64,000 bases of DNA from Ignelater luminosus (Eukaryota; Arthropoda; Insecta; Coleoptera; Elateridae): NCBI GenBank assembly GCA_011009095.1, contig VTPC01000629.1:21738-85737 (forward strand). The letters are read 5' to 3'. Positions 34,513-46,682 of this stretch are shown here, piece after piece (the first letter of the stretch is position 1; every line of letters begins with the position of its first letter). The translations under genes and the position numbers were made by a program. Under the pieces are notes generated by a model, which saw only the letters and a program-made list of their open reading frames with translations, made no database searches and was not told the origin of the DNA.

Positions 34513-35469
34513 ATGGCGAGCTGTCAACTTCAGCAACGTGAAATTATTTTGCACGAACACACTAAAAACCCTCTAATGAGTTAATTTTTCTCAATCAACT
34601 GTTTGTTCTGTTTTAAAAAGTTTCGAGACCGTTTAACAGTGGAAAGAAAGCCAGGAAGCGGAGGAAAACAATGAGTGAAGGATAAAAAGAAGGAAGAACG
34701 CGTATTGCAGCTTTTTACATTCAATCCCAAGTTGTCATCGCGTGATGCGGCTAAAAGGGTAAAAATGTCCCAATCATATATACAAAAAGTTAAGAGTAGA
34801 GCTGGTTTAAAAAGTTATAAGGCTCAAATCGCACCCGATCGTAATGCTAAACAGAATTTAACTGCAAAACGTAGATCGAGGAAATTGTACGAAGACTTTT
34901 TAACGAGATATGAATGCGTGATGATGGATGACGAAACTTATATTAAAGCAGACTTTAAGCAAATTCCGGGTCACGAGTCTTACAGCAGCAAAAGTCGTAA
35001 AGATACCCCAAAAGATTGCAAACTTAAAAAAAGGTCCAAGTATCCAAAAAAATACTTACTTTGGCAAGCCATTTGTAGCTATGGAAAAAGAAGTCGGTCA
35101 TTCATCACCACGGAAACCAGAAATCAGGAAATCTACAAAACGGAATGCTTGCAAAAGCAATTTCTTCCTTTTCTACAACAGCATACATCACAACCATTGT
35201 TTTGGCCAAACTTAGCCAGTTGCTACTATGCTAAATCAGTGGAAGAGTTTTATGAGCAGAATAAAATTGTTATAGTTCCCGAAGACTGCAACCTCCCCAA
35301 CAGCCCCGAACTTCGACCAATCGAAGAGAATTGGTCTATAATGAAGTGCATCTTAAAAAAGAAAGGTGGAGAAGTAAATTCAGTGGCTGACCTGCTGAAA
35401 TCCTGGTCATGGGCTACGAAAAGAGTCAGCAATGAGGACGTGCAAACCCTAATGAGTCGTATACGATAA
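34513..35469 (+). pseudogene. IS630/Tc1-like transposase, nearly full length with altered catalytic residue
   Basis: The best start is ATG at 34513 (MASCQLQQREIILHEH). A stop and frame breaks between 34580 and 34680 precede a long open frame (34675-35469, 264 codons). Visible parts are a helix-turn-helix region (LSSRDAAKRVKMSQSYIQKV), VMMDDETYIKAD (first catalytic Asp), a conserved block KYLLWQAICSYG, FWPNLASCYYAK where the family has WPDLAS, and NSPELRPIEENW with the acidic third residue. The second catalytic Asp is therefore Asn, which should abolish DNA cutting. Terminal inverted repeats were not identified around it. Confidence 0.85.
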
Positions 35470-38400
35470 TAAATTAGGTTAAACAAATATTGTTTACATG
35501 TAAAAGACATCATGAATAAATAAAGTATCCCTTGTTTTTGTTTGAATATAAACTTTTTTTATATACAATAAAATTTTAAGTGCCCACGTTTTGACGTGTT
35601 CAACCTTTAACTTAAATCAATTTAGATCAAAGTGATCTATGGTGCTAGATTTCTTACGCATTGTCTCAACTATGAAAAGCAAGTCTAATTGCCTGATTAC
35701 AATACACAGCCGGGAACTGATAAAATACCCGCTCTGTATAAATTATAACACAACAAAGAGTCTCATAATAAAAACCCCTCGGTTACGCAGTCAGAGTCTG
35801 AAGTTACAAATACTCTAATTATACCCTTGCAAAGCTTGTACTACAGATATAACCATTAGATACTTAGAAAAGTTTCTTGAGACAGTTAGCAAGCCATAGG
35901 GAATCTTGGTCGACAATCCATGTACTTTAATAAGAAAAGCTGTAGAAGTTGTGTAGACCTTGAAAAACATAAAGCTACAACAGAAACAAAAAAGAATTAA
36001 GAAATAACTAAAGATTTTAATAACATAACTACAACGTTGTGGTTAGAGGTTAGTTAAATTCTGTGGTAGCAAGCACGGTTGCCTCTTCGAGTTTGACTTG
36101 AAAAGATAAAACTCCAAATAAACACAGTCCAAATTAGAAGTTGATGTACCGGAGGACTTCTGGTGACGCTATGCGATGAACAAACCAAGCATGATTTTTA
36201 GAAATCTTGAGCAACTATTTTAGAAACATTTTTGGGACAAGTTCAAACAGCAAAAATTAACAATAAAGCTCTGAAATGAAAAATTCGAGTAATTTCCGGT
36301 TTTACAAAAATGCTTTCAATAAGTACCTTAAACTGTAGTAGCTTGACAATAAGACTGATGAAGAGCTCATTTACAAACAACTATGTTATCATCATGCAAC
36401 TATCATTATAAAAAATTTGTGTAGGCATCTGAGTAACTTTTCGTAATTTTGATTTAAGCTAATAAAGGTGAAAAAGAAAAACCGAAAACAATTTTGCTTT
36501 GACTTAAAGAATGTTGATAAGCAAACTAATAATGGAGGAAAAAAAAATATTTCTATAAGAGAAACACCTCTAAATGTAATGTAAGTGCTTACAAAGCAAC
36601 ATTATATTTAAGACTTGCTTCATCTGATAGACTTAAAAAAGAAAAACTGAGAAAACTTTTTTTAGGCTGAAGAATGTTGCTGAGCAAAATAACCATAAAA
36701 AAAGAAAAAAAATTTCCATGAAAGAATATCTATGCTAGAAAGCATGGTCTGATTCTTCTGTTACAGATAGAGGAAAAACACTAAAGAAAATCTTGCTTGA
36801 ATTGGAAGATATTGATGGGAAAATATAAGAATGAAATGGAAAAAATAAAAAGTATCAAATGTATTGCTCTAATTTCGATGTTTAGTACTGCATAGAAATG
36901 TTGGAGTTGTACAATCAAATTAGACCCTGGATAGCAGAACCATATTCGAGACATGTCTCGAAAATAGGAAAACTAGAAAAAATCCTGTTTGGATAACAGC
37001 AGTGATGGGTAAACTAATGATCAAGCAAAAAAAGCAAAAGGTATCTTTCTGGAGAAGAAACTATATTTGGAAAAAGAAAAACTGAGAAGTTCGACCTCAT
37101 CAGCAGTAATGAGCAGTTTGGACAGGTTTATTCTACATGTTCATTTTTTATCTTCTGGTCGACGTTTTAGTGATTACTGATTAGGTTTGTCACCATTAAC
37201 AGGACTGGATGGTGAGTTACCCAATCACCAACACAGCGACCAGGAGATATAGAGCTATCGTGTAAAATATCCCTCTCCAAACTGCTCATTGTTATTACTG
37301 GACGTGAGCAACAACTAATTGACTAATTTATGATTAATATACAAGCAAAATATTTTCCACGGAAAAGAAAAAATAAACAACTAAGAGTTTTGAAACACTA
37401 CGTTAGTTTACACTAATCTGACATCGAATCAGATAAACACTGTGAGAGTTACAGTCTGAATTGGGACTTTCGGAGTGCCAAAAGGTTTAAGATCCCAATG
37501 GTAATATCCACCTTTCAAGGCAAATTCAATTATAATTACGAGTACTTGTTGCTATGATAGTCTTCTTATTGGATCTTTTTGTTGCTGTTTCGCACTTTGG
37601 AAAAAAATCGCACAGACAGTTTGAGATATAGGATATCAAAGCCAACAAATACGATAAGTAACAAAATTAATTAGTAATCGTATACATTTACCGCAAACTT
37701 TTTTTTTATTAGACGTTAACAAGGACGGAGTAAGTTACACAATGATGTCAAAAATGTCGCTTGAAAATGTTTAGAAGATAAACAAAAACTTTTTTGAACA
37801 TAAACAATTCATTGTTAAAGATATTACTTGACAAAACTAAAGTGACTGGAACAGATAGTTTACTCAAAATGGCTATGCTTAGATCAAATAAACGTGCCAA
37901 GCACTTACCATAAACATTACGAACAGATCGGTGCTTCTTAAGACCACAAATTCTAAAAGATATGTTTCCACCGTTTTCACAACTGAACTTCGAGAGACTT
38001 TGGAACAGAGAGTAATCAAGTGCAATTCTCGTAATATTCTCAAAAAAGGGAAAAGTCTTTAAAGTTAGCAAGTGTCTACAAGTCGTGTGAACGAAGACAA
38101 CTTGCCGATTTGGGGGAATTTTCCGTTTTCTATTGAATTCCACTTTGGCTAGAGTTATTGATACTTACGAAGGGCATTCTTGACCGCCCTGTATTTAATT
38201 TTGAAATTAACCACTTTCATTCCAAAATCAAACAGTGTTTTCTTTCTAAAAGAAAGCTTTCATAATTCCAATTTTTCTATAAAATTAAATCAAATAAGCT
38301 AATTCCAATACAGGAAATAATAAAGAAGATTGTAGGTTATTTCAAAACACCTACATTACAAATATTATATTTCATAAAGGAAAGAATGCGCAAGTTGCAA

Positions 38401-41400
38401 ATTCTGGTTAACGCAATACAAAGAGGTATATCAACTTACTTCATGCTACTGTAGATAAAAATACTATTATAGTAAATGCAGAATACTTAGGTAGTAAATG
38501 TGTAATATACTTGTAATAATGTTATATTTGCATATTTTGCAGAATTGTTATTTTTCTGCGTTACCAGTTTCTAATGTGTTATTATGTCAGCATGTGAATT
38601 GTGTATAAAAAGAAAAATTAGAAACCTAAGAAACAGTATTATCATTCAACTGGTTTTACTCATTTGTGAGGCTGCAATCTCAGCAGTACATAAACCCAAG
38701 TTTCCGGTTAACTCCTGAAGTCTATTCGCCATGTACAATGGAAACATACAGTTTTATAAAACTAGCGTTTTAAAATAAGAAAAGTTAACAAACGTAAGCA
38801 AATATATTCTGTTTGTGTTTATCAGAGCAGCTCGAGACACCCCAGAAACTTTGATGAGACATCATAACAAATAATTGAAAAACGCCAACATGGTTAGGTA
38901 TCAATGTTAACAACTTAATATCGTTGTAATCAACATTCAAAGATATATACAATGCTCCATTAGAAGAAACTGGACTGTGGTCTGTCACGTTATTGTGAAA
39001 TTCTTTCTATAATTGTAAATAGTTTTAGATACTGTATCTTTTTCTGCTTGGCAGCTATTATGGCAGTCGTAAGCATAATTCATTTCTGTAAATATCAGCC
39101 GCTATTACCTAGGTAAGCCAGGGGAAGACTGGACGGGGTGCAGGGATACTACAGCACCTTCGGTCTCGAGGATATTCTTGCGCCTTTTAGATTCCAACAA
39201 AAAATCTTTCTCGCTATACCATAGCGTTGTTAAGGTTTTTTGGGTAATAGATAAACCTTAGCATTCTTAGCAATGTATCCCAGTCGGTCTCTGTCGGTAA
39301 CGAAGTCTTACCACAATTGCATGATATATGCTCAAAAGTCCCTAAATATTATTTTGATAATATTTTTCAGGAATATTGGGCTTACATTCCTCAATAAAAA
39401 AATACCCTAAAAAATTGTTTTGTAAGGCCATTGTCACACTCATTGCTCCGCATCTGTTTTTCCAAACTTGAACTCGTGTAATAACCATAAGGGCCCTAGG
39501 TATAAGTTTGTCAATGTTATTTTGAAAAACACTGTATGCATTATTCTAGTTTTAAAGCAAAATAAATCGTTATATAGACAATAAAATGAAATAAAAGATA
39601 TAACTATTTATTCTTTTACGGTAGGTGAAGGTACCTCCTCTGAATGACCATCTTTGTAAAAAAGTTACAAGTTTCATTCATACCAAGTAAAAACCACATT
39701 GCTAAAAATATCATGTTTCTAAAAATGAAAACTTCGAAGGCATTTATTTTTGTAAGTATATATTTCAGAAAGGTAAAATCCTTAAAACATATTTATTTCC
39801 AATTCAAGTGAAGCAATCTATAGCATTTCACGTCTGTGTAAACCGTGAGCAATACAAAGAGAAACTTTTAAAATACGAAAGAGACAACTTCAACAAGCGG
39901 CTTGCAAATAAACATTGCTTTCTTCTTACGGAAGATATTCTATTTCTCGAAAAACTATTTATGTAGGGCTTCAATTTATTTCAGTCGAACTTGCAACGAG
40001 TAGGTAGTATCCGTTATATACTTCTTCCCCACAGCAGTTATTACCTACCTTTAGGTTTATATTTTGTTTCTCTTTCCTAAAATAACATTTTTTTATATGA
40101 GAAACACGACTATAACGAGTACTAAGCATGCGAGAATCAATTTTTAATTAACTAAGCTGTCATTTGCAACGTAAATGCATTAAATGAGTCTCCTCGGGGG
40201 ATATTGAAAATGTAAAATCGAAACATCGCGTTTGGAAAACTTCCCAGTTTTATCGTGAAAAATCACGTCAGGGACTTAAAAAACTCCGCATTATCGGAAC
40301 TGTATTCTACAATATTTCAATATACCCAAAAGAAAAGCAATAATGCCAGAACGTATCAATAAACCGACCAAAAACTCGGTCGGCCGTGGACGCGAAGCTC
40401 CCAGCGTCATCCGTCAGTGTCCAAAGGCCGTCTCTGATATATATAGGTAACAAACTATCCTGGCCGCCGCGATATAAATCGGCTATTTGATCTCACGGCC
40501 ATTTTTATCGGTCAGCTGTAATAGATTTCTGATGTGTTCGCGGGTGTAGTGCCATTATTCACTACGCATCCGACGCATCTTTCAGAACGAGTTATTATTT
40601 TCGCCACCGATATCTGGTCTCCGACGCACTTAAACTAAAAGCACACACATCCTCCATCTCTGTTCCTCCGTTTCCATTTTTTTCCTTCAAATCCATTACG
40701 TAATCAATAAGAAATGAAGACTTCCCGCTACATTTTAATTAGTTTTTCTGCCAGTTTTTCTATACTTAAAAATACAATGTCGAAAACAAAAGGCTCATAA
40801 TGATTGGTTAATCAAGAATGTTGGGAAAATTCTTTAAAAAAAGTTTAATTTAGGTTTAAGTTAGAATCTGATTAAATAGAATTCCTGTTCTCTGTAATTA
40901 ACTTGGCTTCTCTTGCCTTCCTCGTAGGATAGGCCGAACAGAAAAAAATAATGAGCATATAATTTAACCTGTATATGTGAGTAGGTAGAGAGGTTAGGTT
41001 AGTGACTCACGGATGGGCGTAAGTCTGCAAGTACAGACGATAGAAAGCCTGTAATTTGGCGATGAAGTTGGATGTCTCATGAATTTTTTAGCGACCCGTA
41101 TTGGACGTTGACCGCTTAAAGCTCTGCTGCATTTAAATTATGCATGCGTGCATTTCATGTGCATATAGTTAACTAACAATGAAATAGTTATAACTTTGTC
41201 CGATACAGCTATTGTGGAATTTATAAAGTCAATCATCCTTAAATCTACGGAAAGAATAAAAATGCATGTGAAAATTAGAACTATAGGAATCTTCCATTGA
41301 CTGATTTAGATTTAGGTTTTCACAAGAACTTCCAGATAGTACAATCAATGAACAGATAATTGCGCTATATACATTTAGAATATAAGAAAAATAAAATCGA

Positions 41401-42600
41401 TGAAAAACATTTGGAAGATTGGTTAACGCAAAAAATGCAAGTAAATAAAAACATATTCAGTATACTAACTTTGATATGAGTAAAGGCAATTGGTGTTTTT
41501 TAATCTTCGGAAACAATAAAAAAAGAACTTTGGGTCTGCCGTTTAGCGCGTTACATAAAACTACAAAAACCAAAATGGCAATTGCTAACTTATGCTTTTG
41601 TAAGAACAAGGACTGTATTTTAATGGGTAAGAAAAGTTTTCTTGGATATACAACAGAAGATGTTGCTCAGTCTATAATTAAGTCCTTAGATAATATGGAA
41701 CTTCATTTGAGCTTGCGTTTCTTAAATGTGGTGTAGCTTTAGGTATATCACAATTCACTTCATCTTCCAAATTTCTTCATTTAAAATTTGTAAAACGCCA
41801 TTGCAGAGAACTAATCAAAATAAAATCATCCAAGAAAAAAAGCGGTCCGTAATATTAGTAAGTATGTAAGTAAGAACAATAATTAAATTTTGAAAATAAC
41901 AACTTCAGTGTCATGAATTTTGTTTTTTCCTCTAAGTTTATTGTTTGTTACTTTGGGAGATTTTAAACACTGGGCACATTTAGGGGAACGGTCAGCCACT
42001 TAATTAGCAAAGATTCTTCAGTGCATGCTAGGGTTCAAGAGAAAACGATTTCTTCAATAACTGTGCTTGCCACAGCTGTCACAATATTGCGCGCACATTG
42101 ATTGATCCTTTTTGATTAGAGATTGAATAGATGATAAGTAAGATTCTCAGTTGTTAGTTGCATCGCGGTCAGGTATACGGACAACTCTATTGGGCCATCA
42201 ACTATTTGATACCTCCTTGTTCATAACTCACTAGTGGGTTAAAAATCATAACTCGCTAGTGAAAGAGGTGGATAAAATTCTGTGTGATACATGTGTGGTG
42301 TAAACATATTAGATACGTGAGAAAAAGTCTAACACATGAGACAGTAGGCTGAGCAAGCTGATTGTCGCAATATAGAAAACGGGTTATTATCGGATGTTCA
42401 AAAACTCTTCCGTTTGGAATTGGCGAGTGTCATATGTACGTCGCCCTAAAAAGAAAAAACAGATGTATTTCAAGCCATGGCTAACTCCAATCGTAGGGTT
42501 GGACTGACCTAATTTGACTGTGGACTCTGTGGATATTTTGACCCCTATATGATGAAGAAACATACGCGCAAAAGTATAATTTTTTTTATTATTTACTAGT
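35470..42600. other. Long non-coding region, AT-rich with one GC-richer island
   Basis: I see no gene with family support across about 7 kb. A 131-codon minus-strand frame (37748-38143) is the longest frame and is unassigned. An inverted pair (GCAGTAATGAGCAGTTTGGA near 37099 and CCAAACTGCTCATTGTTATT near 37278) brackets about 160 bases. Imperfect repeats of an AGAAAAACTGAGAAA-type block occur near 36475, 36645 and 37075. About 40365-40640 is GC-richer (TCGGTCGGCCGTGGACGCG). An 86-codon plus frame at 41476-41736 is unassigned. Confidence 0.45.
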
Positions 42601-42608
42601 CTCTAGTT

Positions 42609-44105
42609 CAGCGTTTCTTAACCTTTTTCAGTCCACGGACCCCTAGAAAATCAAGCACAATTTCAAGGACTCCCTTCCACGAAACAACCAACGCACCTCA
42701 GCATGCAATAACAACTGCTTGTGAATGCTTCCCATTTCTTCACAAATCATACTGAAAATACGGGAATTTAGAGGCCTGGCTTTAATAAAATTCACAACCT
42801 GCACTATGCCGTCTAACACTGTTTTTAATTTTTCTGGCATATTTTTAGCAGCTAATGCCTCTCTATGAATGCAACAATGATGCCAGATAATAGATGGATT
42901 CATCTTCTTCACGCACGCCTGAAGTCCTGTTCGTGTACCGGTTATAGCTCGAGCACCGTCGGTACTAACTGCCACACATTTATCCCACGGTATTTCATGA
43001 GTGGACATAAAGTTGTTCAATACTTCAAATATTGCTTCACCTGTTGTATGCGAAGGCAGAGGATCGCAGAACAGAAAATTCTCTATTATGCCGTCGTTGT
43101 GTTCGTAACGAACACACACAAGCAAATTTGCGTCATTGCTAATATCTGTGCTCTCATCTAATTGCAAAGCATAAAATCTGCTCGCTTTAACATTCAAAAT
43201 CAATTGCTCTTTAACATTTCCTGACATTTCATCAATTCTATTCTTCACTGTACTGTTGAATAACGATATAACGTCCAATTCTTTTGAAGCTTTTTCTCCC
43301 AACATAGCAGAAACCATAATTTTAGCGCACGGTAGTATTAATTCTTCAGCAATGGTGTGAGGATTACCACTTTTTGCAACTAATAAGGATACTTGGTAAG
43401 ACGCTAATACAGCACTTTCGTTATTGGCCCCAGTAGCAGTCCTAATTATTGTTTTTTTGCTTCGTTCTAATTCCGAGGCTTTAATTTTGAAAAAGGATTG
43501 AGATTTCTCACGAAGGTCTTGATGTTTTGTTTCTAAATGACGTCGGAGTTTGGCCGGTTTCATCGACTCATTCGACAAAACTTTGTAGGATATGACGCAC
43601 TGAGGTCTTTCTTCATCGTTTAAATTGGTACATGTAAAACCGAAAGCTAAGTATTCGTCACAAAACTTACGACGTTTAACCTTTGAAGTCGACGGTCTTT
43701 CATTTGCTTCGTCTAAAGCGGAATCATTTGGTTTTAACCAGCGTTTCATTGTCACAATCACACTAAAAACGTAATTTGTATAAACTTATCTGCAACGCAA
43801 CACAAAACAAAACAGTGCGGATACGCGCAAACAAAACACACGAATAATAACCAGCGCAAGTGTAGGCCGCGGGCGGTGCAGGGGCGCGGGCGGTGCGGTA
43901 GGGGGAAGGTCCGTGCGCACTTGTCGCACTTGTTTTACTCACTTCACTCAGTCTCGGTCGGATCCCGCCTGCTGGCGCACGCTCGCCGTGCTAAGTAAGC
44001 GTAGCGATTACGAGAGTTGCTGGCATTTATTTATTAATTTAAAAATGTCCATAGATAAGACGGCGGACCCCCAGGGGTCCGCGGACCACAGGTTAAGAAA
44101 CACTG
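42609..44105 (-). mobile_element. hAT element with exact 8-bp target duplication
   Basis: The ends are inverted (CAGCGTTTCTTAACC at 42609 and, inverted, CAGTGTTTCTTAACC ending at 44105). They are flanked by the identical octamer CTCTAGTT at 42601-42608 and 44106-44113, as expected for hAT insertion. The element is 1,497 bases, too short for a complete transposase of this type (usually over 600 codons). The right subterminal region (43865-43935) is strongly GC-rich. Confidence 0.93.
42643..43749 (-). pseudogene. hAT transposase (ZBED/FAM200-like), C-terminally truncated
   Basis: An uninterrupted frame; the family-like start is MKRWLKPND at 43749, four codons after an upstream Met. A BED-type zinc finger region follows (PQCVISYKVLSNES, KLRRHLETKHQDL), but the second Cys of the expected CxxC is Ser. 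The catalytic region has FYALQLDESTDISNDANLLV (first Asp), VSTDGARAITGTRTGL (second Asp) and WHHCCIHREALAAK. Reading ends soon after LLLHAEVRWLF at an abrupt junction with the terminal repeat. The C-terminal part with the final catalytic Glu and the hAT dimerisation domain is missing, so the element cannot mobilise itself. Confidence 0.92.
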
Positions 44106-44683
44106 CTCTAGTTGAATTGAAAATAGAACCAAGAATCGATTACGATTGTCGGTAAAAGTCGATGTTGGCACGTTGACGTCAATATTACGTCTTCTCTTTC
44201 ATTTTTAAAAGAGTATGTGAATTACTTATTGTTTGACCTGGCAAGAAGTTAGTATTTGGATTTTGGTCCTACGTGAGTCCTAGACTGGTAGCTCCGGGAT
44301 CTTTAAATTCCCAGTGCTATGGGCTAGTTCCAGCGAATAAGTTTTTGAACACAAGTTACTTTCCTGCCTTAATTTTTCAAAATGAATCACAGTTTATCGC
44401 CTGGAATCAATTTCTGGCCTTTTTAAAAGTGGCCGAAAATCAAAACTTCTAATTAGATTGAAAGTTGATACCAGACGATAAGTCATGCTTATGGCTTATG
44501 CAAGATTATGAAAAATTAAAATAGAAAAATCCAAACCGCTCTGCTGTAAAGTATGTGGTTTTGATTCTGTAGCCAGAGGAATTGAGAAAAATGTAAAATT
44601 TCAGACGTGAATATTTTGAAAACAGTTGAATTTAAGTACACACCCATGGTATGGTGTGACATCATTGTGTGGCATACGTATGT
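44106..44683. other. Short non-coding stretch
   Basis: Begins with the 8-bp hAT target duplication. Nothing else is recognised. Confidence 0.5.
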
Positions 44684-45165
44684 CTAGCTTTTCTGGGCCA
44701 CCCTGTAATATATACTGCCGTCTTCAAATGGCATTTTCAAAGATAAGCAGCGCTCTGCAAACCGCTCAGCTGGCCTTTTCCACATATGTTCGCGTCCAGG
44801 TGAAGGCAGGTTATAGTGGAATTTATCTGTGAACAACATCCAGCTCCATGTGCGATCGTCCAATTTATGTTCATGCACAAACTGTAGTCGCTTCATGCGA
44901 TGGTAGATGGTATACCGCAATCGCGTAAGACAGGTAACGTTATAAACCGGGTGTAGTTCGAACTTGTGATGCATGGTCTTACTGATCCTGGTCTTCTGGT
45001 GTATTTTCCAATTTGACGATGACGGTTATGTTTTCCACTGTGCTTCTAGGAATATTCAAAACAGTGGCCATGTATCCCACACCGCGTCCATTGTTATTCA
45101 GGGCGACGACTTGACCTGCGGTTTCTGGTCGAAATCAGTAATGTCACTACCGACAGTCCAGAAAT
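44684..45165 (-). pseudogene. Tc1-like transposase fragment
   Basis: Minus-strand translation gives VGYMATVLNIPRSTV (helix-turn-helix), then the core HRMKRLQFVHEHK, DDRTWSWMLFTDKFHYNL (first catalytic Asp, as in LFSDESRF of Tc1), GREHMWKRPAERFAERC and MPFEDGSIYYRV, where families have MPFGGGSIMVWG. It is only the middle of the gene. Frame breaks separate the DNA-binding part, and the sequence ends abruptly at a TTTTCTGGGCCACCCTGTA motif that looks like the end of another element. Confidence 0.8.
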
Positions 45166-45389
45166 AATACACTAATCAGCAAGATGTAAGTCAATTGTAC
45201 TTGCTTTTGATTTACAACTATTTAATGATCGTGTACGATTATTGTATTTTCAAGTTCTTACGTAATAAATTATTCGTCTACTACTTTTTTTTTGATTTTC
45301 TAATGTTATTTTGAAGATAGTGTTTTGAATCATAACAGTAAATTGACCAATGCCTGACCTTCGACCAGTAGCTGACATTTTAGTAAATA

Positions 45390-45964
45390 CAGGGTGTTTC
45401 CGGTTTATGTAGTCAAACATCGAAAAGTGACAGACCATCGAAGAATAAGTGTACTTTGCCGAATAAACATATTCAAACACACTTAGTTTTTGAGATACAG
45501 GGTGTTAAAGTTTTACTAGAAATTCTTTGTTTCTTTCTTATTTCAAATACAACATGTTTGTATGGCATTCATACTTCTGCAAAAAGGATTTCTTAAGCCA
45601 CTGAAAAACTAACTGGTTCTAATGTTTTTGCATTCTATACTTAATTTGCCACACAAAGTTACTGTGGTGTTAAAATTTTTTTAAACTCCTGAAATCTATT
45701 GTTTAATGTAGAGATCTTGCACGTTTCGAATAATTGGTGAAGTAGCTGAAATATTATGCAGTAATTTTGTGTGGGGCTTATGAGGTGTTTGCTATTTTAC
45801 ATGCCGTTATAATTTAAAACCTTATCAGTAGTGCAGATTTGGAGAGTAGGTGCGTTCTTTAACACTCTGCATCTCAAAAACTAAATGCTGTTGCATATAA
45901 GTCTATTCAACAAACAGCGTTGTATTACTCCTCACGTCTGATTACATAAACCGAAAACACCCTG
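45390..45964. mobile_element. 575-bp miniature inverted-repeat element
   Basis: Left end CAGGGTGTTTCCGGTTTATG and inverted right end CATAAACCGAAAACACCCTG, each flanked by TA (45388-45389 and 45965-45966). A second internal inverted pair lies inside (TTGAGATACAGGGTGTTAAAG and its diverged inverse near 45860). There is no coding capacity. A relative lies at 33463-34150. Confidence 0.85.
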
Positions 45965-46682
45965 TATATGGGGGATATAACAAATTTGACTTTTGCGGTA
46001 CACTTATATTTGTAGTAGGGTATGCCCTATTTGCTATCATAGTTAATAGTAAATCTGATTTTGTTTCATTAACGTGTTACGCAAATTGCGGAAAGTCATA
46101 TTTTTAGTCTACAATATTATTTATCACAGTTATGAAGAAGGTTGTGATTTATTGTATTTTCCATGCTGCTTCAATTTAAGTTATTCTGTCAGGCAATGAA
46201 ATCGTTAAAGGACTGAGACTGAATTGAGAAAATAGTTTTCGAAAAGTTAATATTGTGTAAGCATAGGGATTGAAGGATTTTATGCTACAATATGTAAAAA
46301 ATCTAAATATTTTATTGATTTAATTAACACGTGTACTAAACATACAAAGTGTTCCTAAATGTTTCTGCGTCCGGTTGGCTATGAAATCTAATTTTAATGT
46401 GCCGTCTTATTGATTCATTTCAACAACTATTACGTATTTGTTTTCTGTCATTTGTCAATTGCAAATGTCTTTGTCCCGCATTCAGCAATTTAGTTAATCT
46501 TGTGCTAAAATTTGTTGTATTGTTCCATATCGTTTTTCTCTAATTGCGCTTATTGTACGAAATAGTCTTTTTCAAGACTAAAGTTATTCTTGTGCTGTGT
46601 TTACGTAATCATAGTAAGACTCTTGCATACTGTAAACATTAAAAAATACTAATGAAATTTATTTTCAGCAGCACTTTAAACA

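Noticed and set aside
41476..41736. 86-codon plus-strand frame
   Set aside because: Contains Cys pairs but no recognisable zinc site or family; kept only as an unassigned frame.
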